From contig CAKZKD010000003.1 in assembly GCA_937121175.1 (NCBI GenBank), positions 411,252 to 475,251 of the forward strand: a DNA stretch of 64,000 bases, read 5' to 3'. This DNA is from an uncultured Flavobacteriales bacterium. Lineage in GTDB: Bacteria > Bacteroidota > Bacteroidia > Flavobacteriales_G > Salibacteraceae. Shown in pieces: positions 8,981 to 18,249 of this stretch; the first letter of the stretch is position 1; each line of letters begins with the position of its first letter. The notes below the pieces were generated by a model, which had not been told where the DNA came from, did no database searches, and saw only the letters and a program-made list of their open reading frames with translations. The position numbers were made by a program, and so were the translations under genes.

Positions 8981-9358
8981 ATGAAAGTTACTCTCGAAAA
9001 AAATGAAAAAGTCGCTAATATGATTTTTGCATCTATTTATCCGTTGTACTTAAATAGATTGGAGAAGAATGGTAGAACAAAAGAAGAACTCAATCAAGTA
9101 ATCGAATGGTTTACTGGTTTTGATAAAGCGGCTTTAGAAGCTCTTATTGAAGAGAAGGTAACGTTTAGAACATTTTTTCAAAAAGCTAAAATTCATTCAA
9201 ATGCACACTTAATTAAAGGAGTTGTTTGTGGATACCGAATAGAAGAAATAGAAGATGAATTTGAGTTGTACAAACAATGCAGACGCATGGAAAAACTCAT
9301 TGATGAATTGGCCAAAGGACGAAAAATGGAGAAGATTTTACGCAAAGAAAAAAAGTAG
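8981..9358 (+). CDS. DUF2200 family protein
   Basis: 125 residues matching the DUF2200 pattern: an N-terminal FASIYPLYLNRLEKNGRT segment, KEELNQVIEWFTGF, KVTFRTFFQKA, GVVCGYRIEEIE, and the C-terminal LAKGRKMEKIL. Cytosolic, function unknown. It follows a degenerate cassette element, but no matching closing arm is seen after 9358, so it is not a demonstrable cassette. Convergent with uvrA. Confidence 0.8.
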   Translation: MKVTLEKNEKVANMIFASIYPLYLNRLEKNGRTKEELNQVIEWFTGFDKAALEALIEEKVTFRTFFQKAKIHSNAHLIKGVVCGYRIEEIEDEFELYKQCRRMEKLIDELAKGRKMEKILRKEKK

Positions 9359-9409
9359 AAACTAGTGGGAATACCGCTGACTTAAAATTCAGAAAAGCCA
9401 ATTCTTGAA

Positions 9410-12229
9410 CTATCCAATTTCCTTCCCCAAAAACTCACCTGTATAAGATTTTTTATTCTTGAGTAGTCCTTTCATATCTCCTTGATAGACAACCGTTCCG
9501 CCATCTTTTCCACCTTCGGGGCCAATGTCTATGAAATGGTCGCCAACTTTAATGAAATCCATGTTGTGCTCAATTACAAGCACCGTATTTCCTTGGTCAA
9601 CAAGCCGATTCAATACTTTAAGTAATATTCGAATATCTTCAAAATGAAGTCCAGTAGTTGGTTCGTCAAGAATATAAAACGTATTTCCAGTATTTCTTTT
9701 AGAGAGTTCAGTGGCTAATTTTACACGCTGTGCCTCTCCACCAGAGAGTGTAACGCTAGATTGCCCAAGGGATATGTAACCTAAACCAACCTCATTTAAA
9801 GTTCTAATTTTTTGAACAATAGATGGGATATTCTCGAAAAAGGGTTGGGAATCCTCCAAGGTCATATTCAACACATCTGAAATAGATTTACCCTTAAATC
9901 TAACCTCTAAGGTTTCTCGGTTGTACCGTTTTCCATTACAAGCCTCACAATGCACATAAACATCAGGTAAGAAGTTCATTTCGATGGTTTTTACACCTGC
10001 ACCTTTGCAAGTTTCGCATCGACCACCTTTTACGTTGAATGAAAACCGTCCGGGTTTGTATCCTCGAATCTTTGCTTCAGGCAATTGCGAAAATAGGTTT
10101 CTAATATCGCTAAATACCCCAGTATAAGTTGCTGGATTAGAACGCGGTGTCCTACCAATTGGACTTTGGTCAATTTCTATAACCTTGTCGATATGTTCGA
10201 GCCCTTTAATGCTTTTGTATGGTAATGGTTTTTTTACCGATTTGTAAAAATGCTGATTCAGAATGGGGTAGAGGGTATGGTTAATCAAACTACTTTTTCC
10301 ACTTCCCGAAACTCCTGTCACCAAAATGAATTTTCCAAGCGGAAACTCCACATCAATATTTTTTAGGTTGTGGCCGATTGCTCCTTTTAACAGAAGTTTT
10401 TTACCTGTGCCTTTTCTCGGCTTAGTTTGTACTTCAATTTCTTTTTTACCAGCTAGGTAGGCCGCAGTTTCACTTTTTCCTTTTAGTATTTCCTCAGGTG
10501 TGCCCTTAGCAACGATGTTTCCGCCATGAATACCAGCTCCTGGTCCAATGTCAAAAATGTAATCCGACTCCAACATCATGTCTTTGTCGTGTTCCACCAC
10601 CATTACAGAATTACCAACATCTCGTAGGTCTTTCAGCGCTTTTATCAACCTAGAATTATCGCGTTGGTGCAATCCAATACTCGGTTCGTCGAGTATGTAA
10701 AGAACTCCAACCAACTGAGAACCAATTTGAGTCGCTAACCGAATGCGTTGTGCTTCGCCTCCAGACAATGTTTTTGCTGAACGGTTTAGGGTAAGGTAGT
10801 TAAGTCCGACATCCAATAAAAATTGAATTCGGTTTCTAATTTCCTTAACCACTTCCTCGGCAATTTTGCCTTGAGTTTCAGAAAGTTTTGAGTGAATAGA
10901 ACCAAACCAATCGTCTAGTTCCGAAATATTTAGACTGGCAATTTCTCCAATATTTTTATTGTCAATTTTAAAATAAAGTGCTTGTTTTTTAAGTCGTGAA
11001 CCTTCGCAAGTCGGACATGCCACTTTATTCATGAAACTTTGTGCCCAACGCTGGTAGCCTTTACCGAACTCTTCATCCATTTGCTGAGTCAGCATATTCA
11101 CTATTCCATCAAATTGGAATTTGTAGTTGTTGTTGACGCCTGCTATCTGAGATTCGACTACAAATTCTTCGTTGCTTCCGTAAAGTAGTTGGTCGAGTGT
11201 TTGTTCATCAAACTCAGAAAGAGGAGTGGTGAGTTTGTAACCTCTTGATTCAATGAGACCAGCTACTTGTTTGAACACCCAGTTGACTTTGTATTTGCCA
11301 AGGGGGGCTAATCCACCTTGCTTTACTGATTTTTTGGTATCCGGAATTATTTTATCCAAATCCACTTCCGAAACTTCTCCCAATCCGCTGCACCTTGGGC
11401 ATGCTCCTTTGGGGGAATTAAAAGAAAATAAGTTAGGAGCCGGCAAGTCGTACGCTATTCCTGTTGTTGGGCACATTAAATTTCGTGAGAAAAAGCGACC
11501 ATTTTTCTCACCTTCTTCCAATACCATGATAACACTATTCCCCATTTTCATGGCTAGCTTAAACGATTCTTTTAATCGGTCTGATGATTTTGGTTCAACC
11601 TTGAGCCTATCAATAACTAACTCAATATCATGGGTTTTGTAACGGTCGAGTTGCATTCTGGGCACAATGTCTTGCATTTCACCGTTTACTCGAACTTTAA
11701 GAAATCCCTTTTTGCCGACATTTTGGAAAAGCTCCCGATAATGTCCCTTTCGCCCACGGACAAGAGGCGCGAGAATGGATATTTTATTTCCCTTAAAATC
11801 TTTATTGAGCAGTTTCAGAATTTCTTCATCGGTGTACTGCACCATTTTTTCACCGGTGTTATATGAATAGGAGTCGGATGCCCTTGCGAATAACAATCGA
11901 ATGAAATCGTAAATTTCTGTAATGGTGCCTACTGTGGAGCGAGGACTTTTGTTTACCGTTTTTTGCTCAATACTAATAACAGGACTGAGGCCATTTATTT
12001 TATCAACGTCGGGTCTTTCTAGGGCTCCAATAAACTGACGAGCATAAGAGGCAAAGGTTTCTATGTATCTGCGCTGACCCTCGGCATATATGGTGTCAAA
12101 CGCAAGCGAAGATTTTCCACTACCGCTCAGTCCAGTAATAACAACTAACTGATTACGCGGTATTTTTACATCAATATTTTTTAGGTTGTGCTCTCTAGCA
12201 CCGTAAACCTCTAAAAACTCCTTTTGCAT
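9410..12229 (-). CDS. uvrA: UvrABC excinuclease subunit A
   Basis: 939 residues, the normal UvrA length. Two ABC ATPase modules: Walker A GLSGSGKSS near 31-39 and GVSGSGKSS in the second half, each with its LSGGEAQR signature and DEP motif. CxxC zinc pairs (CPRC, CPTCEG, CETCKG, CEACNGKRY) are in place. UvrA dimers scan DNA for bulky lesions and load UvrB in nucleotide excision repair. It starts 1 base after the stop of the lytic transglycosylase gene, so it lies at the end of the polysaccharide operon or has an internal promoter. Confidence 0.97.
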   Translation of the reverse strand: MQKEFLEVYGAREHNLKNIDVKIPRNQLVVITGLSGSGKSSLAFDTIYAEGQRRYIETFASYARQFIGALERPDVDKINGLSPVISIEQKTVNKSPRSTVGTITEIYDFIRLLFARASDSYSYNTGEKMVQYTDEEILKLLNKDFKGNKISILAPLVRGRKGHYRELFQNVGKKGFLKVRVNGEMQDIVPRMQLDRYKTHDIELVIDRLKVEPKSSDRLKESFKLAMKMGNSVIMVLEEGEKNGRFFSRNLMCPTTGIAYDLPAPNLFSFNSPKGACPRCSGLGEVSEVDLDKIIPDTKKSVKQGGLAPLGKYKVNWVFKQVAGLIESRGYKLTTPLSEFDEQTLDQLLYGSNEEFVVESQIAGVNNNYKFQFDGIVNMLTQQMDEEFGKGYQRWAQSFMNKVACPTCEGSRLKKQALYFKIDNKNIGEIASLNISELDDWFGSIHSKLSETQGKIAEEVVKEIRNRIQFLLDVGLNYLTLNRSAKTLSGGEAQRIRLATQIGSQLVGVLYILDEPSIGLHQRDNSRLIKALKDLRDVGNSVMVVEHDKDMMLESDYIFDIGPGAGIHGGNIVAKGTPEEILKGKSETAAYLAGKKEIEVQTKPRKGTGKKLLLKGAIGHNLKNIDVEFPLGKFILVTGVSGSGKSSLINHTLYPILNQHFYKSVKKPLPYKSIKGLEHIDKVIEIDQSPIGRTPRSNPATYTGVFSDIRNLFSQLPEAKIRGYKPGRFSFNVKGGRCETCKGAGVKTIEMNFLPDVYVHCEACNGKRYNRETLEVRFKGKSISDVLNMTLEDSQPFFENIPSIVQKIRTLNEVGLGYISLGQSSVTLSGGEAQRVKLATELSKRNTGNTFYILDEPTTGLHFEDIRILLKVLNRLVDQGNTVLVIEHNMDFIKVGDHFIDIGPEGGKDGGTVVYQGDMKGLLKNKKSYTGEFLGKEIG

Positions 12230-12230
12230 G

Positions 12231-13223
12231 TTAGTTTTTAGAATCTAGTGTATCGCTTTCTGCTATTGGCAATTGGGTTTGTAGTTGATTTATAAAATGC
12301 TCATCAGGAATTTGAATTTGATAGGTTTTACCCTTCGAGTTGTAGAGTTTTTTATCTCTAAGCCAAGGGTTCAAGTACTTCAATACCTTGTAATTAATGC
12401 CAAGTTGAGCAGCATAGTTCACAAAATTGGTAACTGAAGAATCTAACGTAACTGTTTTGTGCGAAATAGTAGGGTACAAGTCTTTATCTCTATAGTTAAA
12501 TCCAAATTGTTTGGGGTTGCTAAGTATGTGCTTAGCTGCAAGTATCCGAAACAAGTACCTAGAAGTTTCTGTGTTTAGTAACAGGTCGTAGTAATTATTA
12601 ACTTTCTGGCGGTTCAATTGTTTGGCTAGCCCTGCTTGCCCCATATTATAGGAAGCCGCAGCTAATGTCCAACTTCCAAATTTTTCCTTGGCCTCCTTTA
12701 AGTATTGGCAAGCGGCTTTTGTTGATTTTTCGACATGATATCGCTCATCAACTTCGCTGTTAACTTCTAAACCATACTCAGGGGCAGTTTTTTTCATGAT
12801 TTGCCAAAATCCTGTGGCTCCTGTTGGAGATACAATTTGAGTTAACCCACTTTCAATTAAGGCAAGATATTTAAAATCATTAGGGACTCCTTCGTTTTTT
12901 AATATGGATTCAATAACTGGAAACCATCGATGGGTTCTTTTGATAAAAAAAAGAGTATTGGATTGCCAGTAGGTATTAACGTGTAATTCTCGGTCTAGCT
13001 TTTCTCGAACATCGATAAGGTTAAGTGGAACTTCCTCACCTGCGAAACTCATATCTGATGGTTGGTTTAAAGCAAATATTTTGTAATTATTTTCGAATGT
13101 TTCTTGATAAGATTGATTTTCTTTTTCTTCGTACGTAGAGTAGGTGAAAAGATTAATGCTTGCCACCGATACGAACATTATGCAAAATGCAAGGCCTATG
13201 CCTTTGAGGATATTAGGATTCAT
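12231..13223 (-). CDS. membrane-anchored lytic transglycosylase (SLT domain)
   Basis: 330 residues. An N-terminal signal anchor (about 8-27) precedes an SLT/GH23 domain: ALIESGLT places the catalytic Glu at 124, followed by SPTGATGFWQIM, AAASYNMG and the YLFRILAAKHIL helix. Resembles MltD-type enzymes that cleave peptidoglycan glycan strands. The C-terminal part (TVTLDSSVTNFVNYAAQLG ... KYLNPWL) resembles the MltD region normally followed by LysM repeats, but no full LysM is evident. It overlaps the preceding transferase gene by 11 bases. Confidence 0.85.
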   Translation of the reverse strand: MNPNILKGIGLAFCIMFVSVASINLFTYSTYEEKENQSYQETFENNYKIFALNQPSDMSFAGEEVPLNLIDVREKLDRELHVNTYWQSNTLFFIKRTHRWFPVIESILKNEGVPNDFKYLALIESGLTQIVSPTGATGFWQIMKKTAPEYGLEVNSEVDERYHVEKSTKAACQYLKEAKEKFGSWTLAAASYNMGQAGLAKQLNRQKVNNYYDLLLNTETSRYLFRILAAKHILSNPKQFGFNYRDKDLYPTISHKTVTLDSSVTNFVNYAAQLGINYKVLKYLNPWLRDKKLYNSKGKTYQIQIPDEHFINQLQTQLPIAESDTLDSKN

Positions 13224-14310
13224 TTATTTCTTTAAATCTTTTTTTAGTTTTTGGTAATTGTGTGATTCCAAAAAGAACACCAAAAACGACGAGAAACCAA
13301 CTGCCAAAAATCAATGTATATGAGATGTCCCAAACTTTATAGACATTTACAATTAAGTAGATAAGAATGAAGCTGATACAGGCAATTAATGAGAATATTT
13401 GGGCGACATTTCTGTCATTCAGACCAAGAAATGTAATATGATGAGTGGTGTGGTCTTTACCGCCAACAAACGGAGACTGTCCTCGTCGAAGTCTATTAAT
13501 TATTACGGTAAGCGTATCGCTTATTGGAATTACAAAAGCTATGAGAACAATAACTAGTTGTTTAGTTATTGATTCATCTGAAACGCCGATGGCTTTATTG
13601 TTCCAAAAGAAAATAATTCCGAAAGCTGCTAGAAATATGCCTAAAAATTGACTTCCAGTATCGCCCATGAACATCTTTGAAGGGTGCCAATTAAAAAATA
13701 GAAACCCAACCAAACTTCCGGCTACTCCAACCAAAGAAGTAAGGTAAAAGTGGTTGAATTCTGGACTAACCCATGATGCACAAATTGCGCAAAAGATGAT
13801 GAATAGGGAGACAATGGTGGTAATTGAATCCATGTTGTCAAGCATGTTAATCGAATTCATTACCGCAACCACCCAAACAACTGTCAGAAGATAATTGAAC
13901 AACTGTAGTTCAAAGAAGGAAATATAGGTGCCTGTGAGAATGAGCACACCACCACATGAAACTTGAACAATGAATTTTAAGAGAGGATTAGTATTGTATG
14001 CATCGTCCGAAAGACCCATTAAGAATGCCATCCCAGCTGCTATTAAAACCCCAATTTGTTGGAGACTGAGTTGCTCAATAATAGGATGGAAAAATAAGGT
14101 ATACAGCATGTAAGTGACTAAAAAAACAATGTAAAAACTAATTCCACCTAATGCTGGTTTCGATACTGGAGACCACCTTACAATTGTTTCGTCAACATTT
14201 CGTCTTCCCAAGTTTTTGGAGAATTTGAGGAATATCGTATTCATCAAAACAGAAAGCAATACCGAGAAACAAAAAATCCCGGTGTACTTGTATAAAATTA
14301 GGTTTTCCAT
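13213..14310 (-). CDS. WecA/MraY-family phospho-sugar transferase
   Basis: 365 residues with about ten membrane helices. The family's catalytic signatures are visible: GLSDD, NMLDNMDS, FFNWHPSKMFMGDTGSQFLG, and the HH motif region GGKDHTTHHITFLGL. Such enzymes move a sugar-1-phosphate (often GlcNAc-1-P) from a UDP-sugar to undecaprenyl phosphate, the first step of O-antigen, exopolysaccharide or teichoic-type chains. Context next to Wzc- and Wza-like genes favours polysaccharide initiation over the MraY role. Confidence 0.88.
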   Translation of the reverse strand: MENLILYKYTGIFCFSVLLSVLMNTIFLKFSKNLGRRNVDETIVRWSPVSKPALGGISFYIVFLVTYMLYTLFFHPIIEQLSLQQIGVLIAAGMAFLMGLSDDAYNTNPLLKFIVQVSCGGVLILTGTYISFFELQLFNYLLTVVWVVAVMNSINMLDNMDSITTIVSLFIIFCAICASWVSPEFNHFYLTSLVGVAGSLVGFLFFNWHPSKMFMGDTGSQFLGIFLAAFGIIFFWNNKAIGVSDESITKQLVIVLIAFVIPISDTLTVIINRLRRGQSPFVGGKDHTTHHITFLGLNDRNVAQIFSLIACISFILIYLIVNVYKVWDISYTLIFGSWFLVVFGVLFGITQLPKTKKRFKEINES

Positions 14311-14371
14311 TTACGATTCAAAGCTAAAAAAGGTCGATTGAATAATGCAGAATTTTGAAAGGTTGAATCCG

Positions 14372-14926
14372 CTACTTATACACAAAAGGGCTGTCGAATT
14401 CATCAAAGGTTAGATTGATTTTATCTTTCTCAGAAAGTATCGGTTGGTTAGTTTTCCAGTCAATATTTAAGGTTTGATCATTCCACAGAATACCACCTTC
14501 TGATGGTTGATTGTAAACATTTGAGCATTTGTAATTGAATAGTGAATTTTGCTGGAGCGTAACAAAACCGTGCGCAAAACCTTCTGGGATAAACAAAAAT
14601 GTTTTATTCGTTTCGGATAGTTCAATTCCAAAATGTTCTCCAAAAGTCGGTGAACCTTTTCTGATATCAACTACCACATCGTACACAGAACCCAAAACTG
14701 CTCTTACCAATTTGGCCTGAGCAAATGGTGGTTTCTGAAAATGTAATCCTCTTAAAACACCCTTTTCAACTGAAAGAGATTGGTTGTCTTGCAGAAAATT
14801 ACAAGTAATACCTAAGTCATTAAAAATCTTTTGGTTGTACGATTCGAAAAAGTATCCTCGCTGATCTTCGAAAATATTTGGTTGTAAAACTAATAAGCCA
14901 GGGAGCGGTTCTTTTACTAATTTCAT
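14372..14926 (-). CDS. rfbC: dTDP-4-dehydrorhamnose 3,5-epimerase
   Basis: 184 residues. Contains FEDQRGYFFESYNQ near 20-33, the QDNQSLS and GVLRGLHFQ segment with the catalytic His, DVVVDIRKGSPTFG and IPEGFAHGFVTL, all hallmark RmlC/RfbC blocks. It performs the double epimerisation in dTDP-L-rhamnose synthesis. rfbA, rfbB and rfbD are not in the window. It starts 1 base before the Wzc-like gene stop (14927), so the two are cotranscribed. Confidence 0.93.
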   Translation of the reverse strand: MKLVKEPLPGLLVLQPNIFEDQRGYFFESYNQKIFNDLGITCNFLQDNQSLSVEKGVLRGLHFQKPPFAQAKLVRAVLGSVYDVVVDIRKGSPTFGEHFGIELSETNKTFLFIPEGFAHGFVTLQQNSLFNYKCSNVYNQPSEGGILWNDQTLNIDWKTNQPILSEKDKINLTFDEFDSPFVYK

Positions 14927-17407
14927 TTAGGATTTTTTAGTGAAGAATCCGTTAGATTTAGGTTCCTTTTTTTCAGGTTCTTCGTAGTATCCTCCATACC
15001 CGTAACCATATCCATATCCATACCCATATCCGTATCCATAGCTATAATTGTAACTATAGCGGCCACTTCTAATTTCAACTCCATTAAGAACCACTGATAA
15101 ATTAGTAAGGTTGTTTTCATTTACAACTCGGTCAACCATCTGCACAAAGTTACGCTTGCTATATTCTGCTCTGAAAATATACAATGGGTAGTCCGCTAGT
15201 TTTAGACAATATATCCCATCGGTAACAAGTCCAACCGGAGGGTTATCAATAATAATGGTGTCGTAAGTTTGTTTTAATTCATTCAGTAAATCGATTAGTT
15301 TACCATTAATAATGAGTTCAGAAGGGTTTGGAGGAACAGGTCCAGCTGTAATGAAGTCCAAATTATTTTGTTGACTATGTTGCACAGCATCCTCAATCTT
15401 GTCTTTTCCAATTAATAGAGTGGACATGCCATTTTTGTTTTGCGCGTTAAAACCTTTGTGAATTTTGGGTTTACGCATGTCTAAATCAAGGATGATTACC
15501 TTTCTGCCTGAAAAGGCTATTATTCCACCAAGATTAATAGCCACAAATGTTTTTCCTTCTCCAGAAATGGTGGAGGTAATTGCAATTATTTTAGATCCTT
15601 CGGATTTTGCAGAAATAAATTGAAGGTTTGTTCTTAAGGCCCTAAAAGATTCCGCCAAAACAGATTTTGGTCTCTTATCTACTACTAATTGACTTACAGG
15701 TATGTTCTCTTTCACTTTTGGCACAATGCCGAGCGTACCTACCGAGGCATTGGTCATTTTTACAATTTCGTTTAATGAACCAATGTGGTTGTAGGTTAAA
15801 TACCTCAATACAACTACGAGAATTGATAAAAAAAGTGCTACAATCAAAAATATGCTGTATATTAATTTTTTATCAGGAGATATTGGGATGTGTTTTGCCG
15901 AGGCTCGCTCTAGTAAAACACTTTCGGGGACAATACCTGCCTTGGCAATTGCATATTCTGCTTTTTTCTCAAGTAGTAAGGTGTAGAATTTTTCATTAAT
16001 AGTGAATATCCTCTTTAACCTGGAGTACTTAAGCTCTTGAAGAGGCAGACCTGAGAAAGTGGACTCTATTTCGTTCACTTTACTTTGAAGGCTTGTAATT
16101 TTATTTTGCAATTTAGTTTCCATTGAAAGAATACTTTCAATAAGCAATTTCTTTTGAATACGTACTTGGTAATCTAAATTTTGAGCACGGCCACTGGCAG
16201 ATGTAACCTCGTACAGGCTTTGCTCTTTTTCGAGTTGTAACCCCTGTAAATAGGTGATTTGCTGCATTATGTTGTCTTCAAATTGGGTTCCAGCAAGTAG
16301 CGGAATCAATTCATGAACCTCAATGGAGTCTGAATTGGAGGTTGCCGCTGATTTTACTTCAGAAAGTATTTCTTGTTCGAGTTGAAGTTTGATGAGCTCT
16401 TCTTCAAAATTGCCCAATCGGTCTAAGTATAATCCTGAAAGTTCTTCTGAGCCAGTTACTTTATTTGTGAGTTTAAACTCTTGAATGGAAACTTCAGAAG
16501 CCTTCAGGTTACTGTACACTTCAGAAATTTGATTGTCAATAAATTCTATAATCTGACTTGAGCTATGAATTTTTCGTTCCAAATCGTAGTTAATAAACCC
16601 AGAAGCAATAGCGTTGGCTAAGTCAGCAGCCTTAGTGGGATTAGCGTCAGTGAAACTTATACTAATTGATTTAGCAGCCTGACTGAGTATTTTTAATGTT
16701 AGGCTATGGCTATATTTTGAAAGGATTTCTTTTTGATTATACAACTCAAAAAACACATCATTTTCCTTTTCCGAGCTTCCTGCTTGGTCTTTTTGAATAA
16801 TATCAAAGTCTAGAACCGTAATCGAAAATGATACATAGGGCAGATTTACCTTCTCAGAAAGTAAAAAAGTTTGATAATTGGATTCTCCAATTGGCTCATC
16901 TATAGAAATATTTACCTCGTTCTTATTTGGGTAGTAGATGTAATATTTATGTTGGTAAGCTTCTGCACTTTTTACATCGTAGTCAATTATATAAGGCGAG
17001 GATTTGTATAATTCAAAATTCAACAATTCACCTTCATTGAAGTAAGCTACATCTAGTGGTAGTTTTGCGAAAATAGTTTTAAGAAATTCTTTCGATTTAA
17101 TTATTTCTAAATCCGACATGATATCTTCACCGCCATTACCTTTAACCATGTCCAGCTCAAGTAATTGCGAAGCTTTGTTCGATTCTTTTAGTTGCAGTAC
17201 ACTACTACTTTCATACAATGGTTGTGAATAGCGCAAGTATAAAAACGCACAAGTAAAAGCAGCAAGGAAGAATAAGATAATCCAGACTAGGGATCGTTGA
17301 GCTAGGTGAATAAATAACCCAAGTTCAAAATCTTGACTGAACTTTGTTAGACGCTCTTTGTAAAGGTCTATGTTTTCGCTATTAGCTTCAGTAGATTCCT
17401 GGTACAT
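14927..17407 (-). CDS. Wzc-like polysaccharide co-polymerase with tyrosine autokinase
   Basis: 826 residues. A Wzz-type periplasmic domain is bracketed by membrane helices near 50-68 and 520-540, with a long coiled coil between. The cytosolic BY-kinase domain has Walker A SGEGKT near 610, Walker A' VIILDLDMRKP and Walker B TIIIDNPP. The C-terminal tail is a tyrosine cluster made of tandem Gly-Tyr pairs, then a Lys/Glu end; tyrosines there are expected autophosphorylation sites. It controls chain length and export together with the Wza-like protein encoded immediately upstream. Confidence 0.92.
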   Translation of the reverse strand: MYQESTEANSENIDLYKERLTKFSQDFELGLFIHLAQRSLVWIILFFLAAFTCAFLYLRYSQPLYESSSVLQLKESNKASQLLELDMVKGNGGEDIMSDLEIIKSKEFLKTIFAKLPLDVAYFNEGELLNFELYKSSPYIIDYDVKSAEAYQHKYYIYYPNKNEVNISIDEPIGESNYQTFLLSEKVNLPYVSFSITVLDFDIIQKDQAGSSEKENDVFFELYNQKEILSKYSHSLTLKILSQAAKSISISFTDANPTKAADLANAIASGFINYDLERKIHSSSQIIEFIDNQISEVYSNLKASEVSIQEFKLTNKVTGSEELSGLYLDRLGNFEEELIKLQLEQEILSEVKSAATSNSDSIEVHELIPLLAGTQFEDNIMQQITYLQGLQLEKEQSLYEVTSASGRAQNLDYQVRIQKKLLIESILSMETKLQNKITSLQSKVNEIESTFSGLPLQELKYSRLKRIFTINEKFYTLLLEKKAEYAIAKAGIVPESVLLERASAKHIPISPDKKLIYSIFLIVALFLSILVVVLRYLTYNHIGSLNEIVKMTNASVGTLGIVPKVKENIPVSQLVVDKRPKSVLAESFRALRTNLQFISAKSEGSKIIAITSTISGEGKTFVAINLGGIIAFSGRKVIILDLDMRKPKIHKGFNAQNKNGMSTLLIGKDKIEDAVQHSQQNNLDFITAGPVPPNPSELIINGKLIDLLNELKQTYDTIIIDNPPVGLVTDGIYCLKLADYPLYIFRAEYSKRNFVQMVDRVVNENNLTNLSVVLNGVEIRSGRYSYNYSYGYGYGYGYGYGYGYGGYYEEPEKKEPKSNGFFTKKS
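14993..15052 (-). repeat. 6-bp coding repeat encoding the Gly-Tyr tail
   Basis: Repeated GGNTAY hexamers (minus strand) encode about eight successive Gly-Tyr pairs of the kinase tail. Third-position changes show the array is not perfectly homogenised. Confidence 0.8.
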
Positions 17408-18199
17408 TTAGTTGTTTAATGCTGATAACGCTTGTAGGGTAGTTATTGTAAGCAATACGGAGGAAAGTAAGGTCACGAAAGGTGTAATTTCTCGTAACAC
17501 ATTAGCTGCAATCCTTCTTCGAGGTTCAACATAAATAATATCCTCAGTTTGAACCACTAAACTTGCATACTGAACACCTTGAATAGTGCTCAAATCAAAT
17601 TCGTACACAAGCGGATTTTCGGGGTCTGTAGTTTTACGAATAAGCTTGATTTTTTGGGCTTTTCCAAATTCAGAAACTCCCCCTGCCAATGCCAGTGCTT
17701 CTATTAAGGTGGTATTATTGTTTCGCAAGCTAACTACGGTAGCAGCACCAGCTGCACCTGGAAAAACAAAAACTCTTCGGTTATTCACAAATACCTGAAC
17801 GAATGGATCATTAAAAGAGAAAGCGTACTTTTCTTGTAAGAACAACTCGGCTTCTCGAACAGTTTTACCACCAATTTTTACTCTACCTAAGACAGGTAAT
17901 TTTGTAGTGCTATCCGTTTCAACAAGATAACTGAACATAGCCAATCCTTGTTGGTTCATTCCCATCATGCCGCCATTTTGACCTTCGTTGGTAAGGTCAA
18001 CTAATTTGAAGCCATCGTTTGCGTAGAGTCTAAAAAGAAATAAATCATTGGGCTGAATGACATAGCTGCCAGATACAGTGTCCTGAGGAGTGTCAAAGGC
18101 ATAGTCTTTTTGAGTTTTGAGCATTATACTCTGGTTGATACAGCTGCTCATAAACATTCCAGAAACCAATAAAAACAGAACTACTTTAAATATTTTCAT
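17408..18199 (-). CDS. Wza-like outer-membrane polysaccharide export lipoprotein
   Basis: 263 residues from the ATG of MKIFKVV; a TTG seven codons upstream gives a longer frame but the lipoprotein signal starts here. Lipobox near residue 19 (GMFMSSC). A poly-export domain (SGSYVIQPNDLFLFRLY) is followed by SLBB-like segments (VFVFPGAAGAATVVSLRNNNTTLIEAL) and ends in a C-terminal hydrophobic helix (TPFVTLLSSVLLTITTL). It is expected to form the outer-membrane exit for the chain handled by the adjacent Wzc-like kinase. Confidence 0.88.
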   Translation of the reverse strand: MKIFKVVLFLLVSGMFMSSCINQSIMLKTQKDYAFDTPQDTVSGSYVIQPNDLFLFRLYANDGFKLVDLTNEGQNGGMMGMNQQGLAMFSYLVETDSTTKLPVLGRVKIGGKTVREAELFLQEKYAFSFNDPFVQVFVNNRRVFVFPGAAGAATVVSLRNNNTTLIEALALAGGVSEFGKAQKIKLIRKTTDPENPLVYEFDLSTIQGVQYASLVVQTEDIIYVEPRRRIAANVLREITPFVTLLSSVLLTITTLQALSALNN

Positions 18200-18249
18200 G
18201 CTTATTTTTTGCGTTTGCAAAGTTAATTAATTCCGCAGGTTTACTGCGA

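Noticed and set aside
8963..9358. DUF2200 gene as a third cassette of the left locus
   Set aside because: A possible GTTAAAT core precedes it but no complementary arm or element follows the gene.
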